A DNA stretch of 64,000 bases. Origin: Bacteroidales bacterium. GTDB taxonomy: Bacteria > Bacteroidota > Bacteroidia > Bacteroidales > Lentimicrobiaceae. Both the position numbers and the translations under genes were made by a program. How positions within the stretch are numbered: position 1 is the first letter of the stretch; each line of letters begins with the position of its first letter. Location: positions 62,001 through 126,000 of the forward strand of contig JADIZB010000019.1 of the NCBI GenBank assembly GCA_016705005.1, written 5' to 3'. The notes beneath the pieces were generated by a model, which was given only the letters and a program-made list of their open reading frames with translations, searched no databases and was not told where the DNA came from. This document shows positions 19,017-28,144 of this stretch, piece after piece.

Positions 19017-21173
19017 ATGAATCCACAAGCATTACTCAGGGAATATTTTGGTTACGATCAGTTCCGCCCTGATCAGGAGAAGGTGATCACATCGGCTTTG
19101 GCCGGTGATGATACCCTGGTGATTATGCCTACCGGAGGAGGCAAATCGGTTTGCTACCAGATTCCTGCCCTTATGAATGAAGGGGTAACCATTGTGGTCT
19201 CTCCACTGATTGCCCTGATGAAAGACCAGGTTGACGGATTGAAAAACAACGGGGTGGCGGCTGAATTTCTGAATTCATCGCAAACAGCCCAGGAACAAAA
19301 CAGGGTATTGAGCCTGCTCAGGAGCAATCAACTGAAACTCTGCTATGTTGCTCCGGAAAGAATTTCCGGCGAAAACGCACTTCAAAACCTCCTCGGTGAA
19401 ACAAGAGTCTCCCTGTTTGCTATAGATGAAGCCCACTGTATCTCGCACTGGGGCCACGATTTCAGACCCGACTACCTCGCACTTGGGTCGCTCAAGGAGC
19501 AGTTTCCCGGAGTTCCCGTGATGGCCCTGACTGCAAGTGCCGATAAACTCACACGCGATGATATTGCAGTCCAGCTGAAACTGAACAATGAGAAGCGATT
19601 CATCTCCTCGTTTAACCGGGCCAACATCTGGTATTTTGTTATGGATAAATACAGGATCGACGAATTCTTACCGGGGTATCTCGACAAACAAAAGGAAAAT
19701 TCAGGGATCATTTATTGCCTTTCAAGGAAATCAACCGAACGGATGGCTGCTGACCTGAGATCCATGGGGTACCTTGCCGGGTGTTATCATGCCGGTCTGG
19801 AAAGGGAGGCCAGGCAGAAGGTGCAGGATGATTTTATCCACGACCGCATCCGCATCATCGTAGCAACCATCGCATTCGGAATGGGAATCGACAAACCGGA
19901 TGTACGCTATGTTATCCACGCCGACCTGCCAAAGAACATCGAAAGCTATTATCAGGAAACCGGCAGGGCAGGCCGCGACGGACTCAGGGCCGATGCGATT
20001 CTATTTTACAGCCGGGGCGATGTGGCAAAGCTGAGGTACTTTATTGATAACGGAAGCGATCAGGACCACCGCGACCTCATGTTCCGGAAGCTCGATAAAA
20101 TGGCCGCCTTTGCCGAAGCCCGACGATGCCGACGCCAGCTGCTGATGAATTATTTTAACGAAGAACACCGGGGCATGTGCAATTCCTGCGATTTCTGCCT
20201 CGACAGATATACAACGATTGAAGGAACTGTACAGGCGCAGAAAGCCCTGTCGGCAGTAGCCAGGCTCAATGAACGATTCGGCATCAAAACCACCATTGAA
20301 TACCTGCGCGGGGCCGACCTGCAGAAATTTTCACCCCAGCTCAAGGCTTTGAAAACCTGGGGCATAGGGAAAGATTCCTCCGAACCGGAATGGATGGATG
20401 TGTTCAACCAGTTGCTGACACAGGGCCTGCTTGAAATAAGCGGTGGGCAGTACCCGGTGCTTAGACTAAACGAACGGAGTCATGAGGTGCTGAAAGGCCT
20501 GATCAGCGTGCAGCTGCTCAAAGCTCAGGTTGTGGCAAAACAAAAGGTCCCCGCTGAGAGGACCATGGTTGAGAATCAGGAATTATTCCACAATCTGAAG
20601 TACCTGCGTAAACTGATTGCCGATTCGGAAGGGGTGCCTGCCTACCTGGTGCTGGGCGATTCCAGCCTGCTCGAAATGGCCACACTGCTTCCGCTGAAGG
20701 AAGAGCACCTGCAGGTGATTACCGGATTCGGCGACTATAAAATCAACAAGTATGGGAGCGATTTTCTGGAAGTAATCAACGATTTTTGTAAAAAAATGGG
20801 ATTGGACACCCGTATACACCTGAAAATGCCCAAAGGCAGAAGGGAGAGAAAGCCAAAAACACCAAAAACACCGAGGCCTGGTAAAGCACGGCCCGGAGCC
20901 CTCTCCCTTGAACTGTTCCGGAAGGGTAAAACGATAGAGCAGATTGCAAAAGAGAGACAGTTTACCATTCAGACCATCTACAACCATCTGAACGGGTTCC
21001 TGCTAACCGGTGAAATCCAACTCGCAGAACTGATGGATATCTCAAAAGCTCCGGCTATCCGTAAAGCCATTAAGGTACATGGCACCGTTTCGCTGAAGAC
21101 CCTGAAGGAGGCGCTCGGAGAAGAGTTTCAATATCATGAAATCAGAGCAGTGATTGAAGCGGATAAAAAATAA
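19017..21173 (+). CDS. recQ: ATP-dependent DNA helicase RecQ
   Basis: A 718-residue 3'-5' DNA helicase for recombination and repair. Walker A is GGGKSVCYQ near residue 41, the DEAH box is IDEAHCISHWGHDFRP near residue 140, and motif VI is QETGRAGRDG near residue 315. The zinc-binding RQC region has the four Cys around RRCRRQLL...CNSCDFC. A winged-helix part follows, then an HRDC-like domain at about 530-600, and a basic linker leads to a C-terminal helix-turn-helix (IEQIAKERQFTIQTIYNHL). The order and length are those of Bacteroidota RecQ. Confidence 0.96.
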   Translation: MNPQALLREYFGYDQFRPDQEKVITSALAGDDTLVIMPTGGGKSVCYQIPALMNEGVTIVVSPLIALMKDQVDGLKNNGVAAEFLNSSQTAQEQNRVLSLLRSNQLKLCYVAPERISGENALQNLLGETRVSLFAIDEAHCISHWGHDFRPDYLALGSLKEQFPGVPVMALTASADKLTRDDIAVQLKLNNEKRFISSFNRANIWYFVMDKYRIDEFLPGYLDKQKENSGIIYCLSRKSTERMAADLRSMGYLAGCYHAGLEREARQKVQDDFIHDRIRIIVATIAFGMGIDKPDVRYVIHADLPKNIESYYQETGRAGRDGLRADAILFYSRGDVAKLRYFIDNGSDQDHRDLMFRKLDKMAAFAEARRCRRQLLMNYFNEEHRGMCNSCDFCLDRYTTIEGTVQAQKALSAVARLNERFGIKTTIEYLRGADLQKFSPQLKALKTWGIGKDSSEPEWMDVFNQLLTQGLLEISGGQYPVLRLNERSHEVLKGLISVQLLKAQVVAKQKVPAERTMVENQELFHNLKYLRKLIADSEGVPAYLVLGDSSLLEMATLLPLKEEHLQVITGFGDYKINKYGSDFLEVINDFCKKMGLDTRIHLKMPKGRRERKPKTPKTPRPGKARPGALSLELFRKGKTIEQIAKERQFTIQTIYNHLNGFLLTGEIQLAELMDISKAPAIRKAIKVHGTVSLKTLKEALGEEFQYHEIRAVIEADKK

Positions 21174-21223
21174 AAAACCGCGGTTCACACGCATCAGAAG
21201 ACTAAGATGCGCGCAAACCGCGG
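21165..21223 (-). terminator. Terminator of the T9SS cargo gene
   Basis: A two-part hairpin: CCGCGGTT (21178-21185) pairs with AACCGCGG (21216-21223), and CGCATC (21190-21195) pairs with GATGCG (21206-21211). Read on the minus strand it is followed by a long T run (A run at 21165-21177), so it ends transcription of the gene at 21259-22182 and overlaps the recQ stop region. Confidence 0.8.
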
Positions 21224-21258
21224 GTCATAGCCGATTACAGCCCGACAAGGGGCTTGTA

Positions 21259-22182
21259 TTATCGTTTTACAATCTTATACTGACCCTGATTTCTACCGTC
21301 GGATGTGATCCTGAGCAGGTAGACACCGTTGCACATCCCGGAAAAATCAACCAGATATTTTTCCTGATCAATTCTTGTATATCTGACTTCAGTTTTCCTC
21401 CCGGTGGCAGAATATACATTCAGAAACATGTTTTTGAGCGGAAATTCCGTGTCCAGAACCATAAAATCATGAACAGGATTCGGGTAAGCATAAGCAGCAC
21501 TTTCGGTTTCAATTTCAGGAACACCAACATTCAGTTCACACTCAGCATACAGCTCAGGCAGGTAAGTTACTCCGCCCACTGCGTAACAGTGCAAGTAGCT
21601 CGGGTACTCACTGAAAATGGAACAATTGCCGAGAAACCCGCCACCATAGCCGATCCCTTCATAAAAGTATTTTCCTACAAAGCTTTCATAGTCTGTCTCA
21701 AATACCTTTCGGTATTCTCCAGCGACCAACATACTGTCAACGGCCACAACCACCGGCATATCGCCCCAGGTAAAACAATAGTCTGTCAATGGCAACGTGT
21801 CCCCTACATTAAGATCAAAATCGTACAACAACAATTCTTCGTTAAACCAGGTGTCAAGGCAGTAAACCTTTCTCCCTTCCTGTCTTACATATGCAGCCAA
21901 GGAGTTATAATAGTACCTGTTAAAGTCACAATCATGAATCGGAGGTGGGCCAATCCAAACTTCGTATCTATAACCCCTTTGGTACATTTTATCATAAACC
22001 TTACCATCAATGAGCGTATCACCATTGATGTATTCCACATATTCATCCACCTGTTTACAACTGCCGAAAGCACCAACCCAAAGACTCACCCTCCATTCGG
22101 GATTGTTGCTGAAATAATCGGGGACCTGTGCCATTCCGGATAACGAGATCAACAGAAAGGAAAACATAATCAGATTTTTCAT
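21259..22182 (-). CDS. Secreted protein with T9SS type A C-terminal sorting domain
   Basis: A 307-residue protein with an N-terminal signal peptide ending near GMAQ (residue 19). The last 85 residues are a Por-type sorting domain, with the YPNPVHDFM motif and GVYLLRI near the end, which sends the protein through the type IX secretion system to the cell surface. The middle part is Tyr- and acidic-rich, with several Cys, and does not match a family I recognise. No neighbour suggests a substrate. Confidence 0.85.
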   Translation of the reverse strand: MKNLIMFSFLLISLSGMAQVPDYFSNNPEWRVSLWVGAFGSCKQVDEYVEYINGDTLIDGKVYDKMYQRGYRYEVWIGPPPIHDCDFNRYYYNSLAAYVRQEGRKVYCLDTWFNEELLLYDFDLNVGDTLPLTDYCFTWGDMPVVVAVDSMLVAGEYRKVFETDYESFVGKYFYEGIGYGGGFLGNCSIFSEYPSYLHCYAVGGVTYLPELYAECELNVGVPEIETESAAYAYPNPVHDFMVLDTEFPLKNMFLNVYSATGRKTEVRYTRIDQEKYLVDFSGMCNGVYLLRITSDGRNQGQYKIVKR

Positions 22183-22378
22183 AACTAATAATTTATATAA
22201 TAATGAATATGGCGTATGATCTATGGAATTAAGACCCGGGATTAGTCTAATGGTTGCTTCCAGAAGTAAATTTACAGAAAATAAAACCTGAAAACAAATC
22301 TATCATTTTTAATACAATACCATTCAGCAAGCATTAATAAACGCCCGTCGAATTTTACTCCATTAAAAAAGCAGGGGC

Positions 22379-22428
22379 ATTAAAAAACTGTAGGGACACG
22401 ATATATCGTGTCCCTACAGTTTTTTAAT
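22379..22428. repeat. Perfect 50-bp palindrome
   Basis: Two 25-base arms are exact reverse complements. The core GTAGGGACACGATA and its mirror are flanked by A- and T-runs. It lies 15 bases past the kbl stop codon (minus strand), where it may act as terminator. The GTAGGG...CCCTAC core resembles dispersed intergenic palindromes of many bacterial genomes. Confidence 0.9.
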
Positions 22429-22442
22429 GAATCCGGATTGAA

Positions 22443-23636
22443 CTATCCTTTCAGTACACCAAGTTCTTTTCCAACTTTTGTGAAAGCAGCGATACATTTA
22501 TCGAGATGTTCGCGAGAATGTGCGGCAGAAACCTGAACACGGATACGCGCCTGGCCTTTGGGTACAACCGGGAAGTAGAAACCAATCACATAAATGCCTT
22601 CACCCAACAGTTTGGCAGCCATTTCCTGCGAAAGTTTGGCGTCATAAAGCATAACTGCTACAATCGCGCTTTTGGTTGGTTTGATGTCAAAACCGGCATC
22701 AACCATCTTTTTAACGAAATAAGCCGTGTTTTCATGAAGCTTATCCTGAAGTTCGTTGGTTTCACCCATCATATCAAACATCTTGATACCGGCAGCAGCC
22801 ACCATCGGAGGAATGGAGTTTGAGAAAAGATATGGGCGTGAACGCTGACGAAGCAGTTCTATAATTTCCTTTTTACCTGTGGTAAATCCGCCGATGGCAC
22901 CACCAAAAGCCTTACCCAGGGTTCCGGTGATGATTTCAACCTTACCACGCAGATTATGAAGTTCAGTTACCCCACGTCCGGTCTGTCCTACAACCCCGGC
23001 AGAATGGCATTCGTCAACCATGATCATGGCATCGTATTTCTGGGCCAGTGCGTAAATCTCATCCATTTTGGCAACATTACCATCCATGGAGAAAACACCA
23101 TCGGTTACGATCAGCCTGAACCGCTGAGCCTGAGCCTGCTTCAGCTGTTCTTCCAGATCGGCCATATCGGCATTGGCATAACGATACCTTACGGCTTTGC
23201 AGAGCCTGACACCATCAATGATGGAAGCATGGTTGAGTGCATCAGAAATAATGGCATCCTCTTCTCCGAGCAGCGGCTCAAAAACACCACCGTTGGCATC
23301 GAAACAGGCAGCATATAAAATGGTGTCTTCAGTTCCAAAGAATTCAGCAATTTTAGCTTCAAGCTTCTTGTGAAGATCCTGTGTACCACAGATAAAACGA
23401 ACCGACGAAAGGCCGTATCCATGGCTGTCAAGGGCTTCCTTGGCTGCAGCAATCAGTTTGGGGTTGTTTGATAAGCCAAGGTAATTGTTGGCGCAGAAGT
23501 TCAGCACTTCGGAACCACTGTTTACTTTGATTTCAGCTCCCTGGGGAGTTACAATTACCCGTTCGTTTTTATAAAGTCCGGCTTCCCTGATGTCAGCCAG
23601 TTCTTTCTGCAGATGGGCTTGAAGACGATCGTACAT
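22443..23636 (-). CDS. kbl: Glycine C-acetyltransferase (2-amino-3-ketobutyrate CoA ligase)
   Basis: A 397-residue PLP enzyme that cleaves 2-amino-3-ketobutyrate with CoA to glycine and acetyl-CoA, the second step of threonine breakdown. The PLP Lys is in ITGTLGKAFGGAIGG near residue 240, the cofactor Asp in MVDECHSAG near residue 207, and NYLGLSNNP near residue 50 is a family signature. The divergent neighbour encodes the first enzyme of the same pathway, and both promoters carry the same palindrome, so they are very likely co-regulated. Confidence 0.96.
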   Translation of the reverse strand: MYDRLQAHLQKELADIREAGLYKNERVIVTPQGAEIKVNSGSEVLNFCANNYLGLSNNPKLIAAAKEALDSHGYGLSSVRFICGTQDLHKKLEAKIAEFFGTEDTILYAACFDANGGVFEPLLGEEDAIISDALNHASIIDGVRLCKAVRYRYANADMADLEEQLKQAQAQRFRLIVTDGVFSMDGNVAKMDEIYALAQKYDAMIMVDECHSAGVVGQTGRGVTELHNLRGKVEIITGTLGKAFGGAIGGFTTGKKEIIELLRQRSRPYLFSNSIPPMVAAAGIKMFDMMGETNELQDKLHENTAYFVKKMVDAGFDIKPTKSAIVAVMLYDAKLSQEMAAKLLGEGIYVIGFYFPVVPKGQARIRVQVSAAHSREHLDKCIAAFTKVGKELGVLKG

Positions 23637-23665
23637 AGTTATGTTTTTAAATGGTTGATGGTTGA

Positions 23666-23683
23666 TTGTTTATCGATTAACAA
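23666..23683. promoter_or_regulatory. Candidate operator of kbl (TTGTTTA-N4-TTAACAA)
   Basis: An 18-bp inverted repeat, one mismatch from perfect, between the kbl -7 element and its start codon. It matches the palindromes at 23849-23866 and 41936-41953. Its position right after the -7 element suits a repressor. Confidence 0.6.
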
Positions 23684-23688
23684 TGGCG

Positions 23689-23696
23689 CAAAGATA
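23689..23696 (-). promoter_or_regulatory. kbl promoter -7 element
   Basis: On the minus strand this reads TATCTTTG, a TAnnTTTG match, 53 bases before the kbl start. A -33 element was not found at standard spacing. Confidence 0.5.
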
Positions 23697-23809
23697 TTAC
23701 TTTTGATTTTCAGGCCTTGCTATTTTACAAATATTTATGAGTGATTGTAGTGCTATTTAAAATGTGTCTGAACTGGCTGAACAGCAGCCTTGTGAAACTT
23801 TCAAATTGT

Positions 23810-23839
23810 TTTGCGATTCTCCAAATTATTGTACATTTG
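23810..23839 (+). promoter_or_regulatory. Promoter of threonine dehydrogenase gene
   Basis: TTTG at 23810-23813 and TACATTTG at 23832-23839, separated by 18 bases, match the Bacteroidota -33/-7 pair. The palindromic operator begins nine bases downstream. Confidence 0.65.
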
Positions 23840-23848
23840 CGCCACTTG

Positions 23849-23866
23849 TTGTTAATCAATTAACAA
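23849..23866. promoter_or_regulatory. Candidate operator of threonine dehydrogenase gene (TTGTTAA-N4-TTAACAA)
   Basis: A perfect 18-bp palindrome covering the presumed transcription start of the gene at 23890. It has the TGTTA-N6-TAACA geometry of Crp/Fnr family sites and recurs at the divergent kbl promoter and before the multihaem cytochrome gene. Confidence 0.65.
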
Positions 23867-23889
23867 AACGATAAAACTTTCCGACACCC

Positions 23890-24852
23890 ATGAAAAACAT
23901 TCTCATTATTGGCTCGGTGGGCCAGATTGGTTCAGAACTCACCCTTGAACTCCGCAAAAGATATGGCAACAGCAATGTAGTTGCCGGCTACCGTTCAACA
24001 CTTCCTACCGGCGAACTGCTCGAATCGGGCCCTGCCGAAATGGTGGACGCAACCAATGCCCAGCAGATTGCTGATGTTGTTAAAAAGTATAAGATTGATG
24101 CGATCTATAACCTTGCTGCTATTCTTTCGGCTGTAGGTGAAAGCAAACCCCAGGTTGCATGGAATATAGGGATCGGTGGTCTGATGAACTGCCTTGAAGT
24201 GGCCCGCGAATACGGCTGTGCCGTATCAACACCCAGTTCAATCGGCGCCTTCGGAGGTGGCACCCCGCTTGATAATACCCCACAGGATACCATCATGCGT
24301 CCGCAAACCATGTACGGTGTTTCAAAAGTTGCCGGTGAACTCCTGAGTGATTATTATTTCAAACGTTTCGGGGTTGATGCCCGTTCAGTTCGTTACCCTG
24401 GTATTATCTCAAACGTAACCCTCCCCGGTGGCGGAACCACCGATTACGCCGTTGAAATTTATTACGAAGCCATTAAAACAGGAAAATTCACCTGTCCGTT
24501 GGGTGCCGGAACTTTCCTTGATATGATGTACATGCCGGATGCCATTGATGCAGCCATCGACCTGATGGAAGCCGATCCTTCAAAACTGAAGCACCGAAAC
24601 TCATTCAACGTTACTGCCATGAGTTTTGATCCGGAAATCATTGCAGCTGAGATCAAAAAACACATCCCCGGATTTGTGATGGAATATAAGGTTGATCCGA
24701 TGAAACAAGCCATTGCCAATTCATGGCCAAACAGCATGGACGACAGTGCTGCCCGTCACGAGTGGGGCTGGAACCCGAAATGGAACCTCCGTGCCATGAC
24801 CGAAGATATGCTTAAAGTCATCGGTGAAAAACATGCCAAAGGACTGATCTAG
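23890..24852 (+). CDS. NAD-dependent L-threonine dehydrogenase (SDR/epimerase type)
   Basis: A 320-residue short-chain dehydrogenase of the extended (epimerase-like) type. GSVGQIGSEL at residues 8-17 is the NAD-binding glycine motif, and YGVSK near residue 140 holds the catalytic Tyr and Lys. Family members of this type oxidise L-threonine to 2-amino-3-ketobutyrate. The divergent kbl encodes the next enzyme, which strongly supports threonine over a sugar nucleotide as substrate. It is followed by its own terminator. Confidence 0.9.
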   Translation: MKNILIIGSVGQIGSELTLELRKRYGNSNVVAGYRSTLPTGELLESGPAEMVDATNAQQIADVVKKYKIDAIYNLAAILSAVGESKPQVAWNIGIGGLMNCLEVAREYGCAVSTPSSIGAFGGGTPLDNTPQDTIMRPQTMYGVSKVAGELLSDYYFKRFGVDARSVRYPGIISNVTLPGGGTTDYAVEIYYEAIKTGKFTCPLGAGTFLDMMYMPDAIDAAIDLMEADPSKLKHRNSFNVTAMSFDPEIIAAEIKKHIPGFVMEYKVDPMKQAIANSWPNSMDDSAARHEWGWNPKWNLRAMTEDMLKVIGEKHAKGLI

Positions 24853-25160
24853 AAGTGCGGATTTCGGATTTCGGATTGCAGAATGTTTGTGGCAGATCAG
24901 GTATTTTCTTGTTTCCTGTGCCTTCTGATTGATGCAGGGTTTTAGTTGGAAAACCGCCCATCCTTCCGGATCCTTTTTCGCTGATCACAGAAACGCCGGA
25001 TCTTCCTGTCCGGATTAACAAACGATAGCTTTTGCACACAGCAGGGGCTATCGTTTTTTTAATGTAATTTTGTATTCGCTGAGAAATCAATCGGTCTGCA
25101 ATCAGAATCCATCTATTTAATAGGAACCTAAATCTGCAATCCGAAATCCGAAATCACTTC
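24852..25160. repeat. Spacer flanked by 28-31-bp inverted repeats
   Basis: The left arm (24852-24882) and right arm (25133-25160) are reverse complements apart from a three-base insertion in the left arm. Each holds two tandem copies of GGATTTCG-like units. The 250 bases between them contain the terminator at 25021-25060 and no gene. The right arm runs up to the mnmA start codon, so no Shine-Dalgarno-like sequence is visible there. A small non-autonomous mobile element or dispersed repeat is possible. Confidence 0.75.
25021..25060 (+). terminator. Rho-independent terminator
   Basis: Stem AACGATAGC (25021-25029) with GCTATCGTT (25047-25055), followed by a T run to 25060. It ends the threonine dehydrogenase transcript. 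Confidence 0.85.
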
Positions 25161-26231
25161 ATGAACATCGCTGCACTTGTATCCGGCGGAGTTGACAGCT
25201 CCGTAATGCTCCACCTGTTGAAGGAACAAGGGCATGAACCCACCATTTTCTATATCCTTATCGGGATGAAGGACAAGGAGGGCTTCCTGGATTGCCCGTC
25301 GGAGGAGGATATTGAAATTACCACCTGGCTATCGAAAAAGTACGGACTCAAAATGGAGGTCGTCACTTTGCAGGAAGAGTACTGGGATAGCGTGGTGGCC
25401 TATACCCTTGATGCTGTAAAAAAAGGGCTGACACCAAATCCTGATGTCATGTGCAACCGGTTGATCAAGTTTGGCAGCTTCAACGATAAATACGGAAAGG
25501 ATTTTGATTTTCTTTCCACAGGTCATTATGCTTCAACCAGGGAAATCGACGGAATGAAATACCTTGTTACTGCTAAAGATAAACTCAAGGACCAGACCGA
25601 TTTCCTCGCACAGATCACCTATTCTCAGTTACAGAAACTGATGTTCCCGATTGGCGGACTGCACAAGGCTGAAGTACGGAAAATTGCCGGTGAGGTCAAG
25701 CTGCCCAGCGCCGGCCGCAAGGACAGCCAGGGAATCTGTTTCCTGGGGAAGGTAAATTACAATGACTTTCTGCGCAGATATATCGGCGAAAAAGAGGGCA
25801 ATATTGTTGAGTTTGAAACCGGGAAAATCCTTGGAAAACACAAAGGGTTCTGGTTTCATACCATAGGCCAGCGCAAGGGACTGGGCCTCAGCCAGGGACC
25901 ATGGTTTGTTATAAAAAAGGATACTGTAGAAAATACTGTTTTCGTGTCGAATGGCTACGATCCACTGACCCAATACAGCAATACCATTCATCTGAATGGT
26001 TTCCATTTTATTTCAGGGAACCCATGGAAAGATCTGGAGTCACCGCGACAGATTACTTTTAAAATCAGACATACCCCTGACTTTAACAGGGGCACACTGC
26101 AGCTAATAAACGGACAAATTGTCATTGAATCCGATCTGCCTGTTTCTGGTATTGCTGCAGGACAATTTGGTGTCGTTTATGACAAGCTGGGTGATATCTG
26201 TTTTGGAAGCGGTGAAATTGACTGGCAATAG
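25161..26231 (+). CDS. mnmA: tRNA-specific 2-thiouridylase
   Basis: Adds sulfur to uridine 34 of tRNAs for Lys, Glu and Gln. The PP-loop SGGVDSS that binds ATP is at residues 8-14, the first catalytic Cys is in PDVMCNRLIKFG near residue 95, and the second in SQGICFLGK near residue 194. At 356 residues with a C-terminal beta-barrel part, it is a standard MnmA. The start is at the end of an inverted repeat arm, without an obvious ribosome-binding site. Confidence 0.95.
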   Translation: MNIAALVSGGVDSSVMLHLLKEQGHEPTIFYILIGMKDKEGFLDCPSEEDIEITTWLSKKYGLKMEVVTLQEEYWDSVVAYTLDAVKKGLTPNPDVMCNRLIKFGSFNDKYGKDFDFLSTGHYASTREIDGMKYLVTAKDKLKDQTDFLAQITYSQLQKLMFPIGGLHKAEVRKIAGEVKLPSAGRKDSQGICFLGKVNYNDFLRRYIGEKEGNIVEFETGKILGKHKGFWFHTIGQRKGLGLSQGPWFVIKKDTVENTVFVSNGYDPLTQYSNTIHLNGFHFISGNPWKDLESPRQITFKIRHTPDFNRGTLQLINGQIVIESDLPVSGIAAGQFGVVYDKLGDICFGSGEIDWQ

Positions 26232-26580
26232 CTGTTTAACAGACTTTTCTTGTTATATTTGAAAAACTGATTCCTACAGATTGCCATCCTTTACCGGTAA
26301 TGTATCGGTGAAAGTCACTTTCCGATTATAAACACGGAGCCATCTTTTAATCTGTTCTTCGGGTTCAACAGAATTCCTGAAAGATTTTAATCGTTTGCGG
26401 ATGTTACCCGATGCTCTTTTTTAAGCCAATTTTAATGCATCGCTCAATTTGGATCTTATGATATTGATTTACAAACCATTGCCCGAAATGGATAATTAAT
26501 ATATTTGATAGATATATAACTGTATGTATTTGTATATCTGATATTTATAATAAAAAATAAGTAACGGTGGGTACATTTTT
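26232..26580. other. AT-rich intergenic region upstream of acpP
   Basis: No gene is supported. A TATATTTG -7-like box occurs at 26254-26261 and could start an unseen short transcript. The last 100 bases are very AT-rich, with several imperfect inverted repeats, typical of an upstream region of a highly expressed promoter. Confidence 0.35.
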
Positions 26581-26612
26581 TTTGTTTGGTATTTGAATAA
26601 TTTGTTTCTTTG
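26581..26612 (+). promoter_or_regulatory. Promoter of acpP-fabF-rnc
   Basis: TTTG at 26581-26584 and TTTCTTTG at 26605-26612 with 20 bases between them match the Bacteroidota -33/-7 arrangement with one mismatch in the -7 box. The acpP start lies 27 bases downstream, with an AGGAG-type site between. Confidence 0.5.
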
Positions 26613-26639
26613 CAGCCTCAAACCAAAAAAGGAGAAAAA

Positions 26640-26876
26640 ATGTCAGACATTGCAACAAGAGTTAAAGCTATCATAGTTGATAAGCTTGGCGTTGATGAAA
26701 ATGAAGTTACTCCCGAAGCAAGTTTCACCAACGATTTAGGTGCAGATTCTCTGGATACCGTTGAACTGATCATGGAATTCGAAAAAGAATTCAACATTGC
26801 TATCCCTGACGATCAGGCTGAAAAAATCGGTACAGTAGGTGACGCTGTTGCTTACATTGAAAACAACACCAAATAA
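26640..26876 (+). CDS. acpP: Acyl carrier protein
   Basis: A 78-residue acidic carrier of growing fatty acyl chains. The phosphopantetheine attachment Ser37 is in the LGADSLDTVEL motif. The start at 26640 is preferred over an in-frame upstream ATG at 26610 because AAAGGAGAAAAA lies directly before it and the family begins there. The gene is followed by fabF 12 bases later and by rnc, the usual fatty-acid/RNase III order. Confidence 0.97.
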   Translation: MSDIATRVKAIIVDKLGVDENEVTPEASFTNDLGADSLDTVELIMEFEKEFNIAIPDDQAEKIGTVGDAVAYIENNTK

Positions 26877-26888
26877 GGAATTTCCTGA

Positions 26889-28141
26889 ATGAAGTTAAGA
26901 CGAGTTGTAGTAACCGGACTAGGTGCACTTACTCCATTAGGCAATACTGTTCCTGAGTACTGGAATGGTTTGATTAATGGAGTAAGCGGCGCTGACCGTA
27001 TTACTCGGTTCGATGCAACCAAGTTTAAGACACAGTTTGCATGCGAAGTCAAGAACTTTGATCCCCTGAATTTCTTTGACAGGAAAGAAGTTCGCAAGTA
27101 TGATCCTTATGCCCAATACGGCATGGTTAGTTCTGATGAGGCGATTGCCGATGCAGGGCTTATCCCCGAAAAACTTGATCTGGATCGAATCGGTGTAATC
27201 TGGGCTTCCGGAATCGGCGGTTTGGTTACTTTTCAGGATGAAGTAAGTGATTACGCCAAAGGCGATGGAACGCCCAGGTTCAATCCTTTTTTTATTCCAA
27301 AAATGATTGCGGATATTACTGCCGGACATATTTCGATCAAGCATGGTTTCCGTGGCCCAAACTTTGCCACAGTTTCAGCCTGTGCTTCATCAGCCAATGC
27401 CATTGTTGATGCATTCAACTATATCAGGTGGGGAAAAGCTGACATGTTTGTTTGCGGTGGTTCAGAAGCTGCGGTGAATGCTCCCGAGTTGGTGGTTTTA
27501 ATGCGATGCATGCCATTTCTACCCGCAACGATGATCCGAAAACCGCATCCCGACCATTTGACGTAGACCGTGATGGTTTTGTGATTGGTGAAGGTGCCGG
27601 AGCACTTATCCTCGAGGATCTTGATCACGCCATAGCCCGTGGTGCAAAAATCTACTGCGAAGTAGTTGGAAGTGGACTTACTGCCGATGCCTATCATATG
27701 ACCGGCCCCCATCCTGAAGGAGACGGTGCCCGCAGGGCTATGCTCACTGCCATTACTGAAGCAGAACTTAAGCTTTCTGACATCGATCATATCAATACCC
27801 ATGGTACTTCAACCCCTCTGGGTGATGTGGCTGAAACAAAAGCCATTACGAAACTTTTTGGGGAACATGCCCCGAAAATCAATATCAACAGTACTAAATC
27901 AATGACCGGTCATTTGTTGGGAGCAGCCGGTGCCATTGAGTCAATTGCCACTATCCTCGCGATTCAGAATGATCTTATTCCGCCAACCATCAATCACTTC
28001 AACGATGACCCGGAGATAAACAACAATCTGAATTTTACTTTCAATAAGGCCGTAAAAAGGGTAGTTAATGCAGCTTTGAGCAACACCTTTGGTTTTGGCG
28101 GACACAACGCTACGATTGTATTCAGGAAATTTGTTGACTAA
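26889..28141 (+). CDS. fabF: Beta-ketoacyl-ACP synthase II, interrupted by a frameshift
   Basis: Elongates fatty acids by condensing malonyl-ACP with acyl-ACP. The first part (26889-27566) holds the N-terminal half with the active-site Cys in VSACASSANAI. The second part is open from 27452 to 28141 and begins to match at VGGFNAMHAISTRNDD. It has both active-site His motifs, NTHGTSTPLGD and KSMTGHLLGAAG. The frames would join with one added G near 27485-27488, turning CCCGAG into CCCGGAG and restoring the A-P-G-V-G-G-F sequence of the family. All catalytic residues are intact, so this is most likely a one-base deletion in the sequence. Joined length is about 417 residues, as expected. Confidence 0.93.
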
Positions 28142-28144
28142 GCC

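Noticed and set aside
21154..22143. A 329-codon open frame on the plus strand
   Set aside because: It lies wholly opposite the T9SS cargo gene, which has a signal peptide, sorting domain and its own terminator. The plus-strand translation has no family-like features.
22183..22378. Mobile element around the 50-bp palindrome
   Set aside because: No transposase, terminal repeats or target duplication is visible; only the palindrome itself is supported.
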